Below, one piece after another: positions 23,215-35,739 of a DNA stretch of 64,000 bases. Numbering within the stretch: the first letter of the stretch is position 1; the number at the start of each line of letters is the position of its first letter. The notes beneath the pieces were generated by a model that was not told where the DNA came from, did no database searches, and worked only from the letters and a program-made list of their open reading frames with translations. The position numbers and the translations under genes are program-made. This DNA is from Dryococelus australis (taxonomy: Eukaryota > Arthropoda > Insecta > Phasmatodea > Phasmatidae): contig CM057009.1 in the NCBI GenBank assembly GCA_029891345.1, forward strand, positions 304,979,166-305,043,165, written 5' to 3'.

Positions 23215-24184
23215 TGTAACATGGCAGCCATCACAGAAGTGACAACTGGACATCACAACTCGGATTCACTCTATCGATTGAGCATGAAACAAGGGTGCCA
23301 TATTGAAATAAAAAAATTTAATTCCCGTCTCGGAATATTTACTTAGTTTTATTGAAATCGCCCAAACACAAGTTCACAATCTTCATTTAATGTAGAAGCA
23401 CAAATAGTCATTTTTCCAAGACAAACTAACAGAACAGCACCACAGCAGTCAATGAATAAGTTCACATCGCGAGATTAATTACGAAGGCTGGAAGGAAAAA
23501 TATTTCCTTCCTGATGCCTTAATGAACTCCCACACCAGTGGAAAGAATTTTGTAGGAGAGAGTTTGTATGCCAAATGTACCTGAAGTTAAAGTTGAAAAC
23601 CAAATAGAAGTTTAGGTTGTGGACGCTTGCTGGTGTGGGCAAAATTGGTCCGCCTCGATGTTGATTCTTCAAAGTCTGGTAATTATTTGTTAACGAGCCC
23701 CGGGCCCTCAGCGCTCACCTTAACGTGTGTCTACCCCCTCTCCTACATCTTATCAAGCTGCATTACATAAATAGAACCTGGCTGGGGCTCAAAATCACCT
23801 CCACGTGCCGAGTCAAACCCCACTCCTAACACCAAATATGAAAATACATGGAACAAAATCCTCCCATTGGCTAGATCGAACTTCTAGAACAAAAACTGCT
23901 TACAATCAAAAAATGGCATACGAAGTCGAACAAAAAACTTTTATCTCTGAATGTTATGTAACCTCAAATCGAAACTTGAAAATAGGCTGCCCATTACAGA
24001 TAAACTCTCCAAAACAGCCACAAACTTCAACTACCGTTAAAACATTCCTATTCCACATGGCAGCAAAGAAAATAAAATATTACACTCACTTGCAAAAGAA
24101 AACAGGAATTTAACTAAAAGTCAGTTTTAAAATTATAATAATAACTAAACAACTATTAAAAAATAAATGTATTGAATCATTACA
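23215..24184 (-). mobile_element. LTR of a retrotransposon family (copy 1)
   Basis: A 970-bp LTR on the minus strand, starting TGTAATGATTC at 24184 and ending ATGTTACA at 23215, so it has the inverted TGTAA/TTACA ends of an LTR. The polypurine tract CTCAAAGGGGGAGGGGGTTTA (read on the minus strand, 24205-24185) lies right next to its start, so this is the 3' LTR. It aligns along its length, and through the internal sequence before it, with the plus-strand copy at 52.2-54.1 kb. No matching 5' LTR was found. Confidence 0.75.
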
Positions 24185-25000
24185 TAAACCCCCTCCCCCT
24201 TTGAGTAGGGAGAGATTTTGAAGACACCTTTCCCAAATTAAAACCTACCTTGTATGCGGCTATCCTGTAGACTAGTGACATAGTTGTTCACAAACCATTC
24301 AACTTTATAATTCGATAAACACACTTATTTGTATGAAAAATATTAAACGTTACATGTCACAGAAGAACACAAGATATCTACTGGAATGCTGCAAGAAATT
24401 GACATACATAACTTATTCACATTACAAGTACAATTAAATGTTATTTATTATTTAAGGTTAAGGGTGTATATACAAAACAAGTTTTTCAATAATTACAATT
24501 TTACATTCATTGTGTCAACATTGTTTAAAGTTCCTACTATGTCAAGGAAATAAATAATACAGATTTGCAAACACATTATCAGATTGTTACACAACTTCCA
24601 AAAAACTTTAAATTTATGTGGTACAATTGGTAAAACAAGTTATTATAATAAAATTTCTTCATAAATTTGTCTGGTGACATTTATGACATACTGCAAACCT
24701 CCAGCTTGGAACCCACACACAAAAATACACAATATTAAACATTTTCAATTTACCAATTTACAACATTATATAATAAAAGAGACATTACTTCAAAGTTATA
24801 CCCACAAAGTTTACACAAAATTCTCCAACAACAACATGATCATCACATTTTAAAATATGGTTCACAGTATTTCTATAATTTATATGAAAATATTTTTTAT
24901 TAAATGTTACTATGCTCAGTTAAAAAAAAATTGTTGCAATTATTTTAAATTTTATAGTTTCCAGTTAAGGTTGAGGGTGTACATATTATATATGACCATG
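24185..25000 (-). mobile_element. Internal 3' region of the same LTR element
   Basis: Noncoding today. Minus-strand blocks such as GATAATGTGTTTGCAAATCT (near 24570), GTTAAGGTTGAGGGTGTA-like text (near 24970) and GTCACTAGTCTACAGGATAG (near 24275) reappear in the same order at 52.15-53.4 kb on the plus strand. It may be a decayed env or 3' untranslated region. Confidence 0.6.
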
Positions 25001-26719
25001 ATAAAGACTGCTCATTACTACTCTGGTTCCTCGCTAGGATTAGCGCACTACTTAAAAAGGGAACCCAGGTCTGCCACAAAAAATTACAAAAAGCCACTAA
25101 CTTATTTACTTTAAACCTTTTAATCCCTACTAAACCAGTGCTGACAAAAAAAAGCGGCCTCTGACCTGTCCTATCAAAAAACTTACTCTTAGTGCTAAGA
25201 TCCCCGAACACCACACAAACTGGAGCCACATCCTACCACTTCATCTCTACATTCTTCAAACTCAAGAAAATACACATAAACCTTTATTATGTGTCAATAT
25301 TGAATTTGTAAAAAGATCCAAAAATTTATATATGTTCCTTCATTATAATTCTTAATTCAATTTAAAGCGTAATTATTAAATAACTTTCGCTTCATTGGTT
25401 TAAAACTGTCATTCTGGATTATTCAGTATCGCTATATTTATTAAAAACTCTTATGTTAACAATCATCATATTTTTCAAAATTCTCAACAGACAAAATTAA
25501 TTTGTTTTTCATTGAAATTATTTTTTAAGAAAATGGAAAAAATAAACTTTTTAACCTATCTTGCTTCTGTTCAGTACTCTTCTAATAATACAGGAACTCA
25601 ATTCCAATAGTTACACACAATAATAATAATAAAAAAATTACCTTATATGGAAAACAAACAGCATACATGTTTACACAAAAAAATTATCCCCTTGTCATTA
25701 ATTATCATTTACAATTATACCTTGCAATTTGATACACCTCAATTTTCAAAAAAAAACATTTTCACAACACAAAACTTTCCCTTTTATAATCATAATATAT
25801 TTTAAACAATGAGAAAAGAGACATATAATAGAATGGTTTCTCATATAATAATTTCTACCAAATTCATAAAAAATGTTTCTCCTGTTAATCACTAAAAAGT
25901 ATAAGTACAGATAAAATTATTTTAAGTGTTCTTGTCAATAACATAAAAAAAAATTAAATATATATATTTTTTTCTTAAGTCTTGAAACCTCGTAATTATT
26001 TTATTACTCAAATCCTTCCTAACACTGTACTAGTGTTTACTCCTCTCCTCTCTACTCACCTTCCCCGAAAACACACAAACAAAGTAGACTGACCTACAGT
26101 AATCTCCCTAAGTGCTTTAAGGGCACTAAAATACCTGTAGCGGCAAACTACAGGGACTTATCGGGTCCTCAGTCATGACCATAAACAACAACGTGTATGT
26201 TTGTATATCAAACAATTTAGAGACAGAAGCCTGCTAATTAAATATATCAATAGGGCTGGGGTAGAGCTAACCCCTAACAAGTTGCTGAAGACGTCGCGTG
26301 AAAAACAATAAATCATACAAATTGTGATGAAATAAACGACAGAATAGAATTATGTGAGAGGGGTCCCATTGGACAACTAAGATAAAGGTCGTCATGTGCT
26401 ACCTAAGACAGATTAAAAAGGAGAAAGACAGAACCAGAACAGTGAAAAAGGAAGTAGGAAAATTCAGAGCACAGGTCGTACCAGCTTCCCTGAAAACTAC
26501 TGGTAGCAGACGTCACCCTTTACACCTGACATGACAGAAATACTCTTTGAACCATTACTATTAAGCATTAATGCACGAACAAGTATATATATTTGAAAGC
26601 ACAAAAAAAAAAACAATACTTTATACAATTACATTTTAACTTGTATAACATAATTTGGAGACTGTTTACATACAAGGTGAAATCATACAACATTCACCGA
26701 CCTTATGTTGTCCTTGAAC
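25001..26719. other. Intron; nothing recognised
   Basis: Very AT-rich at 25250-26000. Possibly the remaining internal part of the LTR element between its integrase end and its 3' region, but no protein was recognised. Confidence 0.4.
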
Positions 26720-28706
26720 CTCATATATATAACAATGAAACATGCCAGCTGGCATTATTTACTTTATATACATTGTGTCCTACTACAATTTAAACTTTGT
26801 ATGGACCTTAAAAAAGTTTAAAACATTTATGAATCTGTTTATTCACTAATGACAAATGGTGGATGGCCACAAGCATCTCATCACCTTCCTTGAACACTAC
26901 TGGTTGGATACTCTTATCCCACTTTCTCCTTCTTTGCTTGGCTTTAAACTCCAACCTTTGTGATGCTGCATTTCTCAGATTTCCTAAATTCACAGCATCA
27001 TTTCTCAGAAAATTTACAACATTTTGCAATACAGTGTTAAGTTTACCCATATTCATAAGTTCTATAGGGGAGCACCTGTACCCTAATGCCAACAACCGTT
27101 TATCAATCTTTCCACATCACTTACTATCACAGCCCACTTGCTATGATGTTCATTGCAATACAGTCAAAACCATCTCCCTAACACCCTCATCACCCGCTCA
27201 ACTGGGTTTGTGGCTGTATGGTACACTGCAGTATATCCTAACTCAGTACCCAAAATGGATGTTAGCGTTTTCCACTTATTACGAAGTTGTGACCCATTGT
27301 CTGAAATAAATTTCTTTGGCTGACCTACTTCTAGTACATAATCCAGTACCTTTTCAATAACCACCTGGGATGTAGGCCTCTTTATAAGATTAAGTTTAAC
27401 AATTTGAGTGAATACATCGAGCATTACAAATTGATTCTCCACCTCTCTCTACCTCTTGCAAGAGGGTGAAACAAATCTACACACACTATTTCCAATGGTT
27501 CTGTAGCCAGTACATTACCCATTATTCCTTTACATTCCCTCAGGTACTTTTGTCTGTGCACATATTAAACACGACCTTATTACCCTGGCTACTATTCAAT
27601 ACACATCTCTAAATACACAAAATATTTGTATGTATTTTACTGTCTTTGTAGCTCCATAATGTCCACATTCGCTATGCATGCACTCACTGACTTCTTTCCT
27701 GAGCTGATTGGGTATGCATAAAACCCATTTGGATACCAGTGATGCTAATATTTGAAACAAATATCCATCCTTTGCCATGAATTTCTCCTTAATAATATAT
27801 TGAAAAATATTAGTTTCCAATTAATGTACTACTTTCTGGAGCCGAGAGTCCTCTCGTATTTCTATTTTTAACTATACTGTAATTTCCCCATATCCTGTAT
27901 TTACTTACATCATATGTTCCCTCAAGTATTTAATCTAAAAATCCTTTGCCTGAGCTCCCTGGATATCTGCCCTACCCCTTGAAAATGCATCCGCTACTAC
28001 CTGGGCCTTGTAGGTACATGTTCAATACTTAGATTATACTCTTGCAAAGCTAGTATCCATTGTGTGATCCTACCTTGTAACAATTTACAAGTATTTAGAT
28101 AGCATAAGGCCTTATGATCAGTCAACACAATGGTATCCCTGCCATAGATATTATTTATACAAAATTTTAAACAAACAAATACAATACTAAGCAATTCCTT
28201 TTCTGTAACAGTAAAAATTACTTCTGCAGTATTCAGTGCCCTACTTGCAAAATTAGTAGCAACATGTTCTACATCATTCACCTGAAACAAAATGGTTCCT
28301 ACTGCTTCATCTGAAGCATCAAAAGATACGAAAAATCTCTTATTTAACATGAGATGACGTAGCAGAATCTCCTTTTCCAATTCTCCTTTTAAGCTGTCTA
28401 CAGCTGCTTTCTGCTCAACCCCCCAATTCCCATGGCTGTCCCATTTGCAATAATTTCCTTAGTGGAGTACAAATTTTACTGAAATTTTGAACATATATCT
28501 TAAAATAATTGAAAAATCCTACCAATATCTCTAACTGATTACAATTGATATGATATGGATATTTATGAATGTCTTTCACTTTATTTGAATGTAAACAAAT
28601 TCCTTGAGGACTAATTAAATTACCTAGAAAATTTATTTCTTCTTAAAAAATCCAGACTTTTCAAGACTAGCAGTCATTTGGCCCTGACTCAATTTTCTAA
28701 GCACTA
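26720..28706 (-). pseudogene. Ty3/gypsy pol: RT thumb, RNase H, integrase
   Basis: Long pol fragment on the minus strand. From 28706 down: the end of the reverse transcriptase (LRKLSQGQM, then FLGNLISPQGI), and RNase H in one open frame 28380-27997 with FVSFDASDEAVG, TEKELLSIVF and VLTDHKAL supplying Asp, Glu and Asp. The integrase zinc-binding start follows (27820-27596, HSECGHYGATKT). The integrase core (27442-27164) has LDVFTQIVKL, KFISDNGSQL and NPVERVMRVLG, so all of D, D and E are kept. The C-terminal part (27095-26808) has VVFKEGDEMLVA. Frames change between the pieces. The upstream palm domain continues beyond an insertion at 28711-30571. It may belong to the LTR at 23215-24184, which has the same orientation. 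Confidence 0.85.
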
Positions 28707-28710
28707 ATTG

Positions 28711-30571
28711 TGATGTGTGACAGACACTGGCAGATTGTCTATCCGCGTCCCTGGGCAACTTGTTCAATAGTAGGCTAGTCGCGTCTTTAGGTGTCTAGTT
28801 GTCTCTTGGCACTGGTGCCTGACCGGAATATAATATTGGCTTAGTATGCCACCTGCTTGGTATGAAGTCTGGCTCTGGCAATACCACTCTGTGTGGTGTT
28901 GGCTTTGGGTGCGGGACTGAGTACAAGTGAGCGGGACGGTGTGTCTGGACCTGGTATGGTTTAGCTAGAGTAGGTCCCTCAGCCCTGGCTGCGCTTGACT
29001 GGTGTGTGTGGTGTGCATCCAAAGTGCTGGGGTTCTCTACTGTCATGGTGCTGCTAGGTGCTACCGGGGTTGAGTTGGACCCCTTGCCGAATAGAATCTC
29101 CTGTATTACAGGATTATATTCTTCCGCTTTATGAGTGGGTGGCTCAAACAGTGAGTGAGTGAGTGAAGAGATTTGGGCAGAACAGCGAGGTCTTGAGAGC
29201 AGCGCTATAGGAATGGCGGGTGGTGCTGGTATGGTAAGTCATCTCAGCAAATAAGCTTGTTCTTGTAGACTCAGTAGTCTGAACCCGCTGGGAAGGACTA
29301 AGCCCTTGTGGATCTTTAGAGATAGCCCTCACCTTTTTTTGCCTTATTCTGAACTCCACCCCAGCAGGTGTAAGACATCAGGCTCCAAACTAGAATCGGA
29401 CCTGCAGGATTTAGGCAGTCTAAGTGCTGGAGTGCAAGTGTAGGTGCAAATTGCTACCTCCAACACCGCACCCCACTCTTGATTCTCCCACCGTAGGTGA
29501 GGGAGCATTGTCCCAATGGGGTTGGTCTCTCCTGCACCGGGGTGTAGCCCCACTCGGCACCGCTGAGTGTGCAGTGAGGCGGGGGCGACTTCAAGCAGGC
29601 AAGCCTTTTCCAGGGGATGGTATCCTAGTGTCATGTTTATACCAATCACTGCACGAGGCAGAGAATGGGTGGCCTTCCAAGGATGTTTTGTTGTGTTGTT
29701 AGTGTGAATTTGGAAAGAGCAAAACCTGGTCTCCTGCTGTCTCTGTAGAATCCAATGAGGGTGAAAAGTAGGAGGTTGGAGTGATACTCAAGAAGTTAGG
29801 CAAGATCAATATTTATTTTGCCATTAAGGAAAATAAACAGAGATGGTGGAAGTACTACCTCCTATCCACTCAGGCTTGGCAGAACGTACACACTTTAGTG
29901 TAAAACAGGGAAGGAACACTGTGCAAAACTAAAGGGAGTAGGCAGTAACTGGTGTGTGCGAATATAACTTTCTCCTCTGGGTTAGCTCTCTGTTGTCCAT
30001 AAGGGACCAAACATGCAACAGTGTGAGGTGCTGATGGACGCTGCTGGTGCTTTCTTTTGTAGATGGTTGGAGGGGCTCTTTGGTCCCGTGAGACAACGAT
30101 GAAGCGTTTAAGATTGGTGTGGGCCTCGAAACCACTTGCACGTGTGATGAGAGCCCAGGTCAAGAACTGAAGCAGAACTGATCATCCGGAGGCCAGGAGC
30201 TCTTCGCCTTGTATAGTCCTCGGCCATCCCTTCCTTTACTGGCATACGGCATCTGGTGAGGGGGGTTAGCAAGCCCAGTGCCAAGATCCTCGGTGAGAGC
30301 GGCATAGTGGAAAGTTGTGATATTTAAGCATCATACTTGTGGCTGCAGCCCACGCCACACTGCTGTACTCGCCACAGGCCTCTTGCACGGTCCCGGTGGC
30401 TCATCGGGCTAAATAATTTCAATTATTGGGACATCTATCCCGGCATGGTAGATATACAAATCTTGTAGGCAGTGCGGTGACTCCACTCAATTGACAACTG
30501 CTAGTGGTGTAGTTGCACTGATGAGTAGTAATCATTTATTAATATATATATATCAAAGAAATCATACGTCA
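28711..30571. mobile_element. LTR-like insertion inside the gypsy reverse transcriptase
   Basis: A 1,861-bp GC-richer insert that begins TGATGTGTGA and ends TCATACGTCA, ends that are inverted at 8 of 10 positions. It is flanked by the direct repeat ATTG (28707-28710 and 30572-30575). The gypsy reverse transcriptase frame stops at one edge and resumes at the other, in frame once one ATTG is discounted. TG...CA ends and a 4-bp duplication fit a solo LTR or a small non-autonomous LTR element; no primer site, polypurine tract or protein was found inside. Frames within it (for example 29046-28795) have no homology I recognise. Confidence 0.7.
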
Positions 30572-30575
30572 ATTG

Positions 30576-30930
30576 TATAATTTCGCAGTGTTTTTCAACA
30601 TTTCTAGTAGCAACTAGAATATTATCAACATAGATTGTAACTAAATTCAAAGCTTTGGGCCCTACACTTCTTTGAGTCTCGGAATAAAATGACTAACAGA
30701 AACATTTAAAGCAAAAGGTAATCTTTCGAAATAGCATGTTTATCCTTGCTGTGGAAAAACACTGTAATGTCTTGACGGTTGTGCTAAAAGTACCTGCCAA
30801 TACAAAGCAACCAAATAAATTTTTGAAAAATGTCTACATCCTTCAAATTTTTATAATAATTCATCCATTGGTTTGGGTGAATATTGTCCATTTCATATAA
30901 GGGGTCTCAAATTTGACAGACAATGTCACC
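30576..30930 (-). pseudogene. Ty3/gypsy reverse transcriptase, palm part
   Basis: The N-terminal side of the interrupted pol. On the minus strand: KPMDELL then KFEGCRHFSKIYL (about 30840-30890), ALYWQV, and LNLVTIYVDNILVATRN with the active-site YVDN at 30632-30621 (YVDD in active relatives). The last residues before the insertion run straight into the segment at 28706. The sequence above 30930 no longer looks like pol, so the element is 5' truncated and lacks gag and protease. Confidence 0.75.
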
Positions 30931-32590
30931 AACCTACACACTATGTAAACAGTAAATACTCTCGCTCCTACAGTATTGTATCAGCTGATGAACTGCTGTG
31001 GGATCCGTGCTGTTAGGTTGGCTATTTTGATTATGTCTTTGGAAGAAAATAGTACTCTGAACTAGAAGTTGTAATTTAAAATCTTAATTATACTTACAAC
31101 ATTTATGGTTTAAATTATGTTTCTAAAGCAGTATTAAATTTTCTTGGCTATTGGTAACGGGACTTTAAAACCATGTTTAGCATTTATGACAGTGTGTGTC
31201 GACACATAAGAACAGTAAACTTTCCAGCCAATGGCTAGCCATGTTTATGTTTCCAGCCAGTGAAGGCAGTTGTGCATGCACTTTTTTTCTCATTGTGTTT
31301 ATTATATGATTATCTTATTGGTGTTGTCACGAGTATTTCATTGGTAGTTAATCATTTTTTATTTGCTTTTTCCAAACACAGTTAGTTGTAGGTACTGTTT
31401 TAGTGCGTCTTGTTGAGTGAAATGTAATATTAATCGGCACGTCGTTAAAACTGCTCGTTCCACAATTTTCCTAACCGCCTTCCGCAATGAAGCGACACAA
31501 ATATAATTTCCTTATATAAGTTTAAGTTTGTTTGTATCAGGAAACATGTGCAGTGTTGATTTTACTGAATGGTTTTGTAAATAAATTATTTAATGCTAGT
31601 GATGAACAAATGTGATTTTAGTGAAGTAAACTAGCAAGGATTGCCATAGAAAAACACGTGTTCAAGAGGTTACAACAGTAAGTTAGTGTGTTTTGTAAAT
31701 GTATTTGTAAACCGTTAATATAATTATTGAACTGCACATGGCCTGAAAAATGCCACACTTTCCACACTTTGTAGTGAGTGAATAATATTTGTTTGTCTAT
31801 ATTGTAAATTTGAGTGTAAGGTTAACTTCGGTCAAAGTGTGTACGTGTATATATTGCTGCATCTGTACAAATACGAACAGTGACGTATGTATCACGTTTT
31901 GTATTTTCATTAAAGTTATAATTTTCAAAGTTAAATAATTTAAATGTTATTTCCATACGAGCAAAATTTTCTACTGCTCTATCAAAACAATATGCAACTC
32001 AGAATGCCACACTCTCATGCCGGAATCACATAGCCCCGACTAACACAGAATGACGCGACTAAAAACGCAACCACGACATTTCAATGTGACTACTTGAACT
32101 TGCAGCACAACTGACATCACACTCTCAGCATTTAACCTAACTATTTAGAAGGTGCTGATAGGCTACATTAGTCTCAAAGGCGGTGAACAAGAGGGAAATT
32201 TGTAATACATAATGGTGACAAATTGGTATCGCTAACGCATACAAAAGTAAAATTATTATTTTTAAGAGTTAGATACAGTAGTTTTCAATTTATTTTTATT
32301 TTAAGCTGCGTATTTACCATTGTAGGGAAAGCTTGCAATACAATTTCATTTTGCAATGTTGTACATTCTGTGCATCATGCCGCACGACACAATGAAGAAT
32401 AGAAATCATTTCTAATCCAAAATTGCTGGTCGGATGAAAGAATCGGTTGGGCTTATGACAATCTATCTTGTATTTCATTGGCTGTTCGCCGCCGTGTCGT
32501 GCACATTGGGACTATGTAATTCTGGCATCATAAGAACATCAAAATAATCCAGTCTCACGAAAGACAAGGTTCTCGTAGGTTTTCTGAAGA
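30931..32590. other. Intron; nothing recognised
   Basis: No coding or RNA feature recognised. A short CpG-containing stretch at about 32020-32110 stands out slightly. Confidence 0.4.
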
Positions 32591-33751
32591 TCATGAAAGC
32601 GGACTGTAGTTTTCCTCTTTATTGTTCCCCAGAAAACCCCTGACCACACATACTAAAAATTTCCATGCAGCCCACACTAACAAGTTCAGCCTGTCTTCAA
32701 AATCAGTATCATTCAGTAGCATTCTAATCTGCGGTCCAACAAAAATACCTTCTTTCAATTTAGCATCACTTAGTTTGGGAAATGTGTCCTTAAAATTCAA
32801 AAACCCTTCACCTGTTTTGTCCATTGCCTTTACGAAATTCTTCATGAGATCAAGTTTTATATGTAATGGAAGAAGAAAAATCTTTCAAGAATCAACTAAT
32901 GGCTTATACTTGATGTTACTCTTTCCAGGAATAAAAGTCTCTCTCTTGGGCCAGCAGTTTGTTTTGTAAAGCAGCAAAATTTTGTGAAGCTATCTTGAAG
33001 ACCAAGCAGCAAGGCGATAACTCTCAAATCACCGCATATTTGCCATTTGTACTTGTCATATTCTATGAAATTAATTAATATTTTTTCCATACTTTTGTAC
33101 GTTTCTTTCATTCCCACAGAATGTGCTACTGGAACAGAAGGCTTCTGGTTTCCATTATGCAGAAGTACAGCTTTGAGACTAAATTTTGAAAAACAGATGC
33201 CACTCCACGGGATTGTGTGTTATTCCAATTTTGTTCATTAACCCCAAAATATCTGTGCAGAAACACAAACAATCCTGCATACTGCAAAACATAGACAATA
33301 CCATATTTCTCTTTCTAAACATTGTTACTTTTGCACCTGTGGCCAGAATATTCCACTCTTGAAGTCTTGAACCTAAAAGCTCAGAGTGTTGCTTTGATAG
33401 GCCCAGATCCCATACAAGATCATTTTGTTGTATAAGATGAGGTTCTCATGCATTCTGTGGAATGTGTGTGGGGTCTGCACCACTATCAGTTGTATGTGGT
33501 TGATCATCTTCCTCAGATGAAGATTAATGTATGTCTGCCAAGTTTACAGGAGGTGTGGGTATGGGTAGACCTACTTCATTGGGAGCTGGCTTTATAGCTG
33601 AAGGAACACTAGGGTATTCCATTTTGCACTTGTTCTTTTTTGAATAGCATGCAGTTTTAGTCAAGCAAAAGTAGCAGTCATCAAAGTGATTGGTAGACTC
33701 ACGCCACACTACTGGAACTGCAAATGGCATTGATTGTTTCTTACCTTTCAC
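32591..33751 (-). pseudogene. Relic of a conserved multicopy family of unknown function
   Basis: A protein that I recognise as a recurring uncharacterised, multicopy and probably transposon-borne family of arthropods. From high to low coordinates: MPFAVPVVWRES and DDCYFC (33720-33650), YPSVPSAIKP, then in other frames LLGSRLQEWN (about 33360) and LGLMNKIGITHNPVEW (about 33240). Next come MKETYKSMEKILINF (about 33100), WQICGDLRVIALLLGLQ (33030-32990), and KEGIFVGPQIR with FLGNNKEENY (32760-32620). Family members continue with a His-rich part that is missing here. At least three frameshifts or stops break it. A nuclease or transposase role is possible, but I cannot name the superfamily. Confidence 0.65.
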
Positions 33752-34289
33752 CTATTCAGACAAGATAACATAACATGTAATGCAACACACATGTGGAGCC
33801 CACTGTTTGATGTGATCATCAACATGACACCAAAATACAAGTAGTGTGTGTGCTTTATAGTTCTAGTTAAACTACGACTCTAAGATTTTATAATGTACTG
33901 TCTACAAACATAGCAAAATTTCTGTGGTGAATTAACACACAATCGACAATGTTTCTCCATTACAACACTGAAATTCACACTCAAGTAACCAAACACATTT
34001 TCACACCACCTCCAGCAAAACATTTGAGGTTATGACACATATTTCCCTCCAATTTTTACCAATATAAATAAACAGAACTGCTAACTACTGCAGTTAAATA
34101 TTCCAAAGACAATTACCTCTTTATAAACTGAAGATACTCTATAACATAAAAATGTGACATGCTGGCCCTTTTTACACATCATATATGAAATAAGCAAACG
34201 AAAAATATGTAAAATGAGCTATTTTTGTTCATGTTACCAAAATCTAGTTGACTTGTGTTATCAGTGGTCTTCCTGTAGTGGTGACCTAT
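33752..34289. other. Intron; nothing recognised
   Basis: No feature recognised between the conserved-family relic and the plus-strand gypsy fragment. Confidence 0.5.
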
Positions 34290-35735
34290 GTTTAAACTGG
34301 CATGGAAAAGGTTAGATACAGTGTTGGCTTGGTTCAAAAAACATAGTATTAGCGTCAACCTGTCAAAATGCAGATTATTGGAGTCTCAGGTAACTTACTT
34401 AAGGTGTGTAATTGACAGCACAGGAGTTATATGATCAGACAAATGAGAGCGAGCAAGAGGCCAACCAACAAGGGAGAGCCAAGAGCTTATTTTGGTTTGT
34501 TAAATTAATATGGGTGGTTTATACTCCAGTTGTCCAGCAAACTCAGCGCATCTTACAAGTTGCTGAAACTGAATGTGCCTTGGGAGTGGAATGTTGACAT
34601 GAGAATAAAGGCTTGTTTTTTCAGTCGTGTTTGCTCGTCTATTTTGACCTGGCCAAGCCAATCATATTGACTTGTGATGCATCCCCAATAGACATTGAGG
34701 AAGTTCTGTCGCACCTTGGAGGGAGAAAATGGTAACCATCCTATTGGGTTTGCTTCTAAAATGCCGTTAGCACTACTTGTTACAACAAATGTTAGAACTA
34801 CTCGCTGCTAGATCGTGAAGCCTTTGCCATTATCTGTGGGTTAAAAATTTTTCACAACTTGATTAATGGTCGCAAGTTTATTTTCAAGACAAACCACAAA
34901 CCACTCACAGCCATTTTTTGCAACCAGCAAGGAGTATCACAAATGACCGCCATGAGATTTCACAGCTGGAGGGTGGCGGTGTTGGCCCAAGATTATGAAA
35001 TCTGATACAGACTGGGTGCAGACCTTCTCCATGTAGATGAACTCTTGGCTGCTGGTGTCAGATGATCAAACTGTGGAATCTGAGGACTTTGCATTGTAAC
35101 CAGTGTCAGGGTTCACGGAGATAATAAAATATTTTGCAACCATCATGTACATGCCATTGCTTTTGGCAGATATTGGGTGCGCAACCAATCAGGATCCTAT
35201 TCTTGCTAGAGTGAAGGATTTTACCCAAATGTGGCTGACCGAAATGTAACCCAGATGAATCACTGTCCACTTACTTTATTAAATTAATGGAGCTTGCAGT
35301 TGAGGAATATTGTGTACTATGAAGATGCCAAATACCATTTCAGCATCCTTACAGGGTGTGATCCGGAGTCTCATACATGAAGAACATCCTGGTGCTACTC
35401 GAATGAAGACGTTAGCACGAAGTCATTGCTGCCAGTGTGTTAGTCCTCTGCCATAAAGGTTCCATCACAACAGTGACCATGACCGACATGGAAGTGGCAA
35501 CGCATACATGTGGAGTTCACTTCGGCGGGCAGTCGGGATGTGCTTATTGTCAAGGCTGCCCATTCCAAATGGGTAGAGGTTTTTCTTATGCATTCCACAA
35601 TGGCAGAGGCTACTGCAGAAAAACTCCAATCATTATTCAACTCTATGGACTTCCTGAGTTGATACTTTTGAACAATGGCCCCCCAATTCTCTTCCGAAGA
35701 ATTCAAGTTGTTTGCAACGAAGAATGGTATACGTC
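34290..35735 (+). pseudogene. Ty3/gypsy pol fragment, plus strand
   Basis: Plus-strand fragment covering the reverse transcriptase C terminus, RNase H and integrase. Landmarks in order: AWFKKHSISVNLSKC (about 34330), VTYLRCVID, AKPIILTCDASPIDI (about 34650), LDREAFAIICGLK (about 34810), TNHKPLTAIF (about 34890), an ADLLHVDEL segment (about 35020), LIHEEHPGATRMK (about 35370), AHSKWVEVF (about 35550), and GPPILF/FSSEEFKLF text near 35690. Many stops and frame changes. This K02A2.6-like gypsy is a different family from the minus-strand fragments nearby. It is cut off at about 35735, where a minus-strand gypsy fragment begins. Confidence 0.8.
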
Positions 35736-35739
35736 ATAC

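Noticed and set aside
26863..27309. Plus-strand 148-codon ORF
   Set aside because: Antisense of the gypsy integrase, which has catalytic residues on the minus strand.
28795..29649. Minus-strand ORFs in the GC-richer insert
   Set aside because: No recognisable motifs; Pro/Ser/Thr-rich frames are expected by chance in GC-richer sequence inside an LTR-like insert.
35440..35706. Minus-strand 88-codon ORF
   Set aside because: Antisense of the plus-strand integrase relic.
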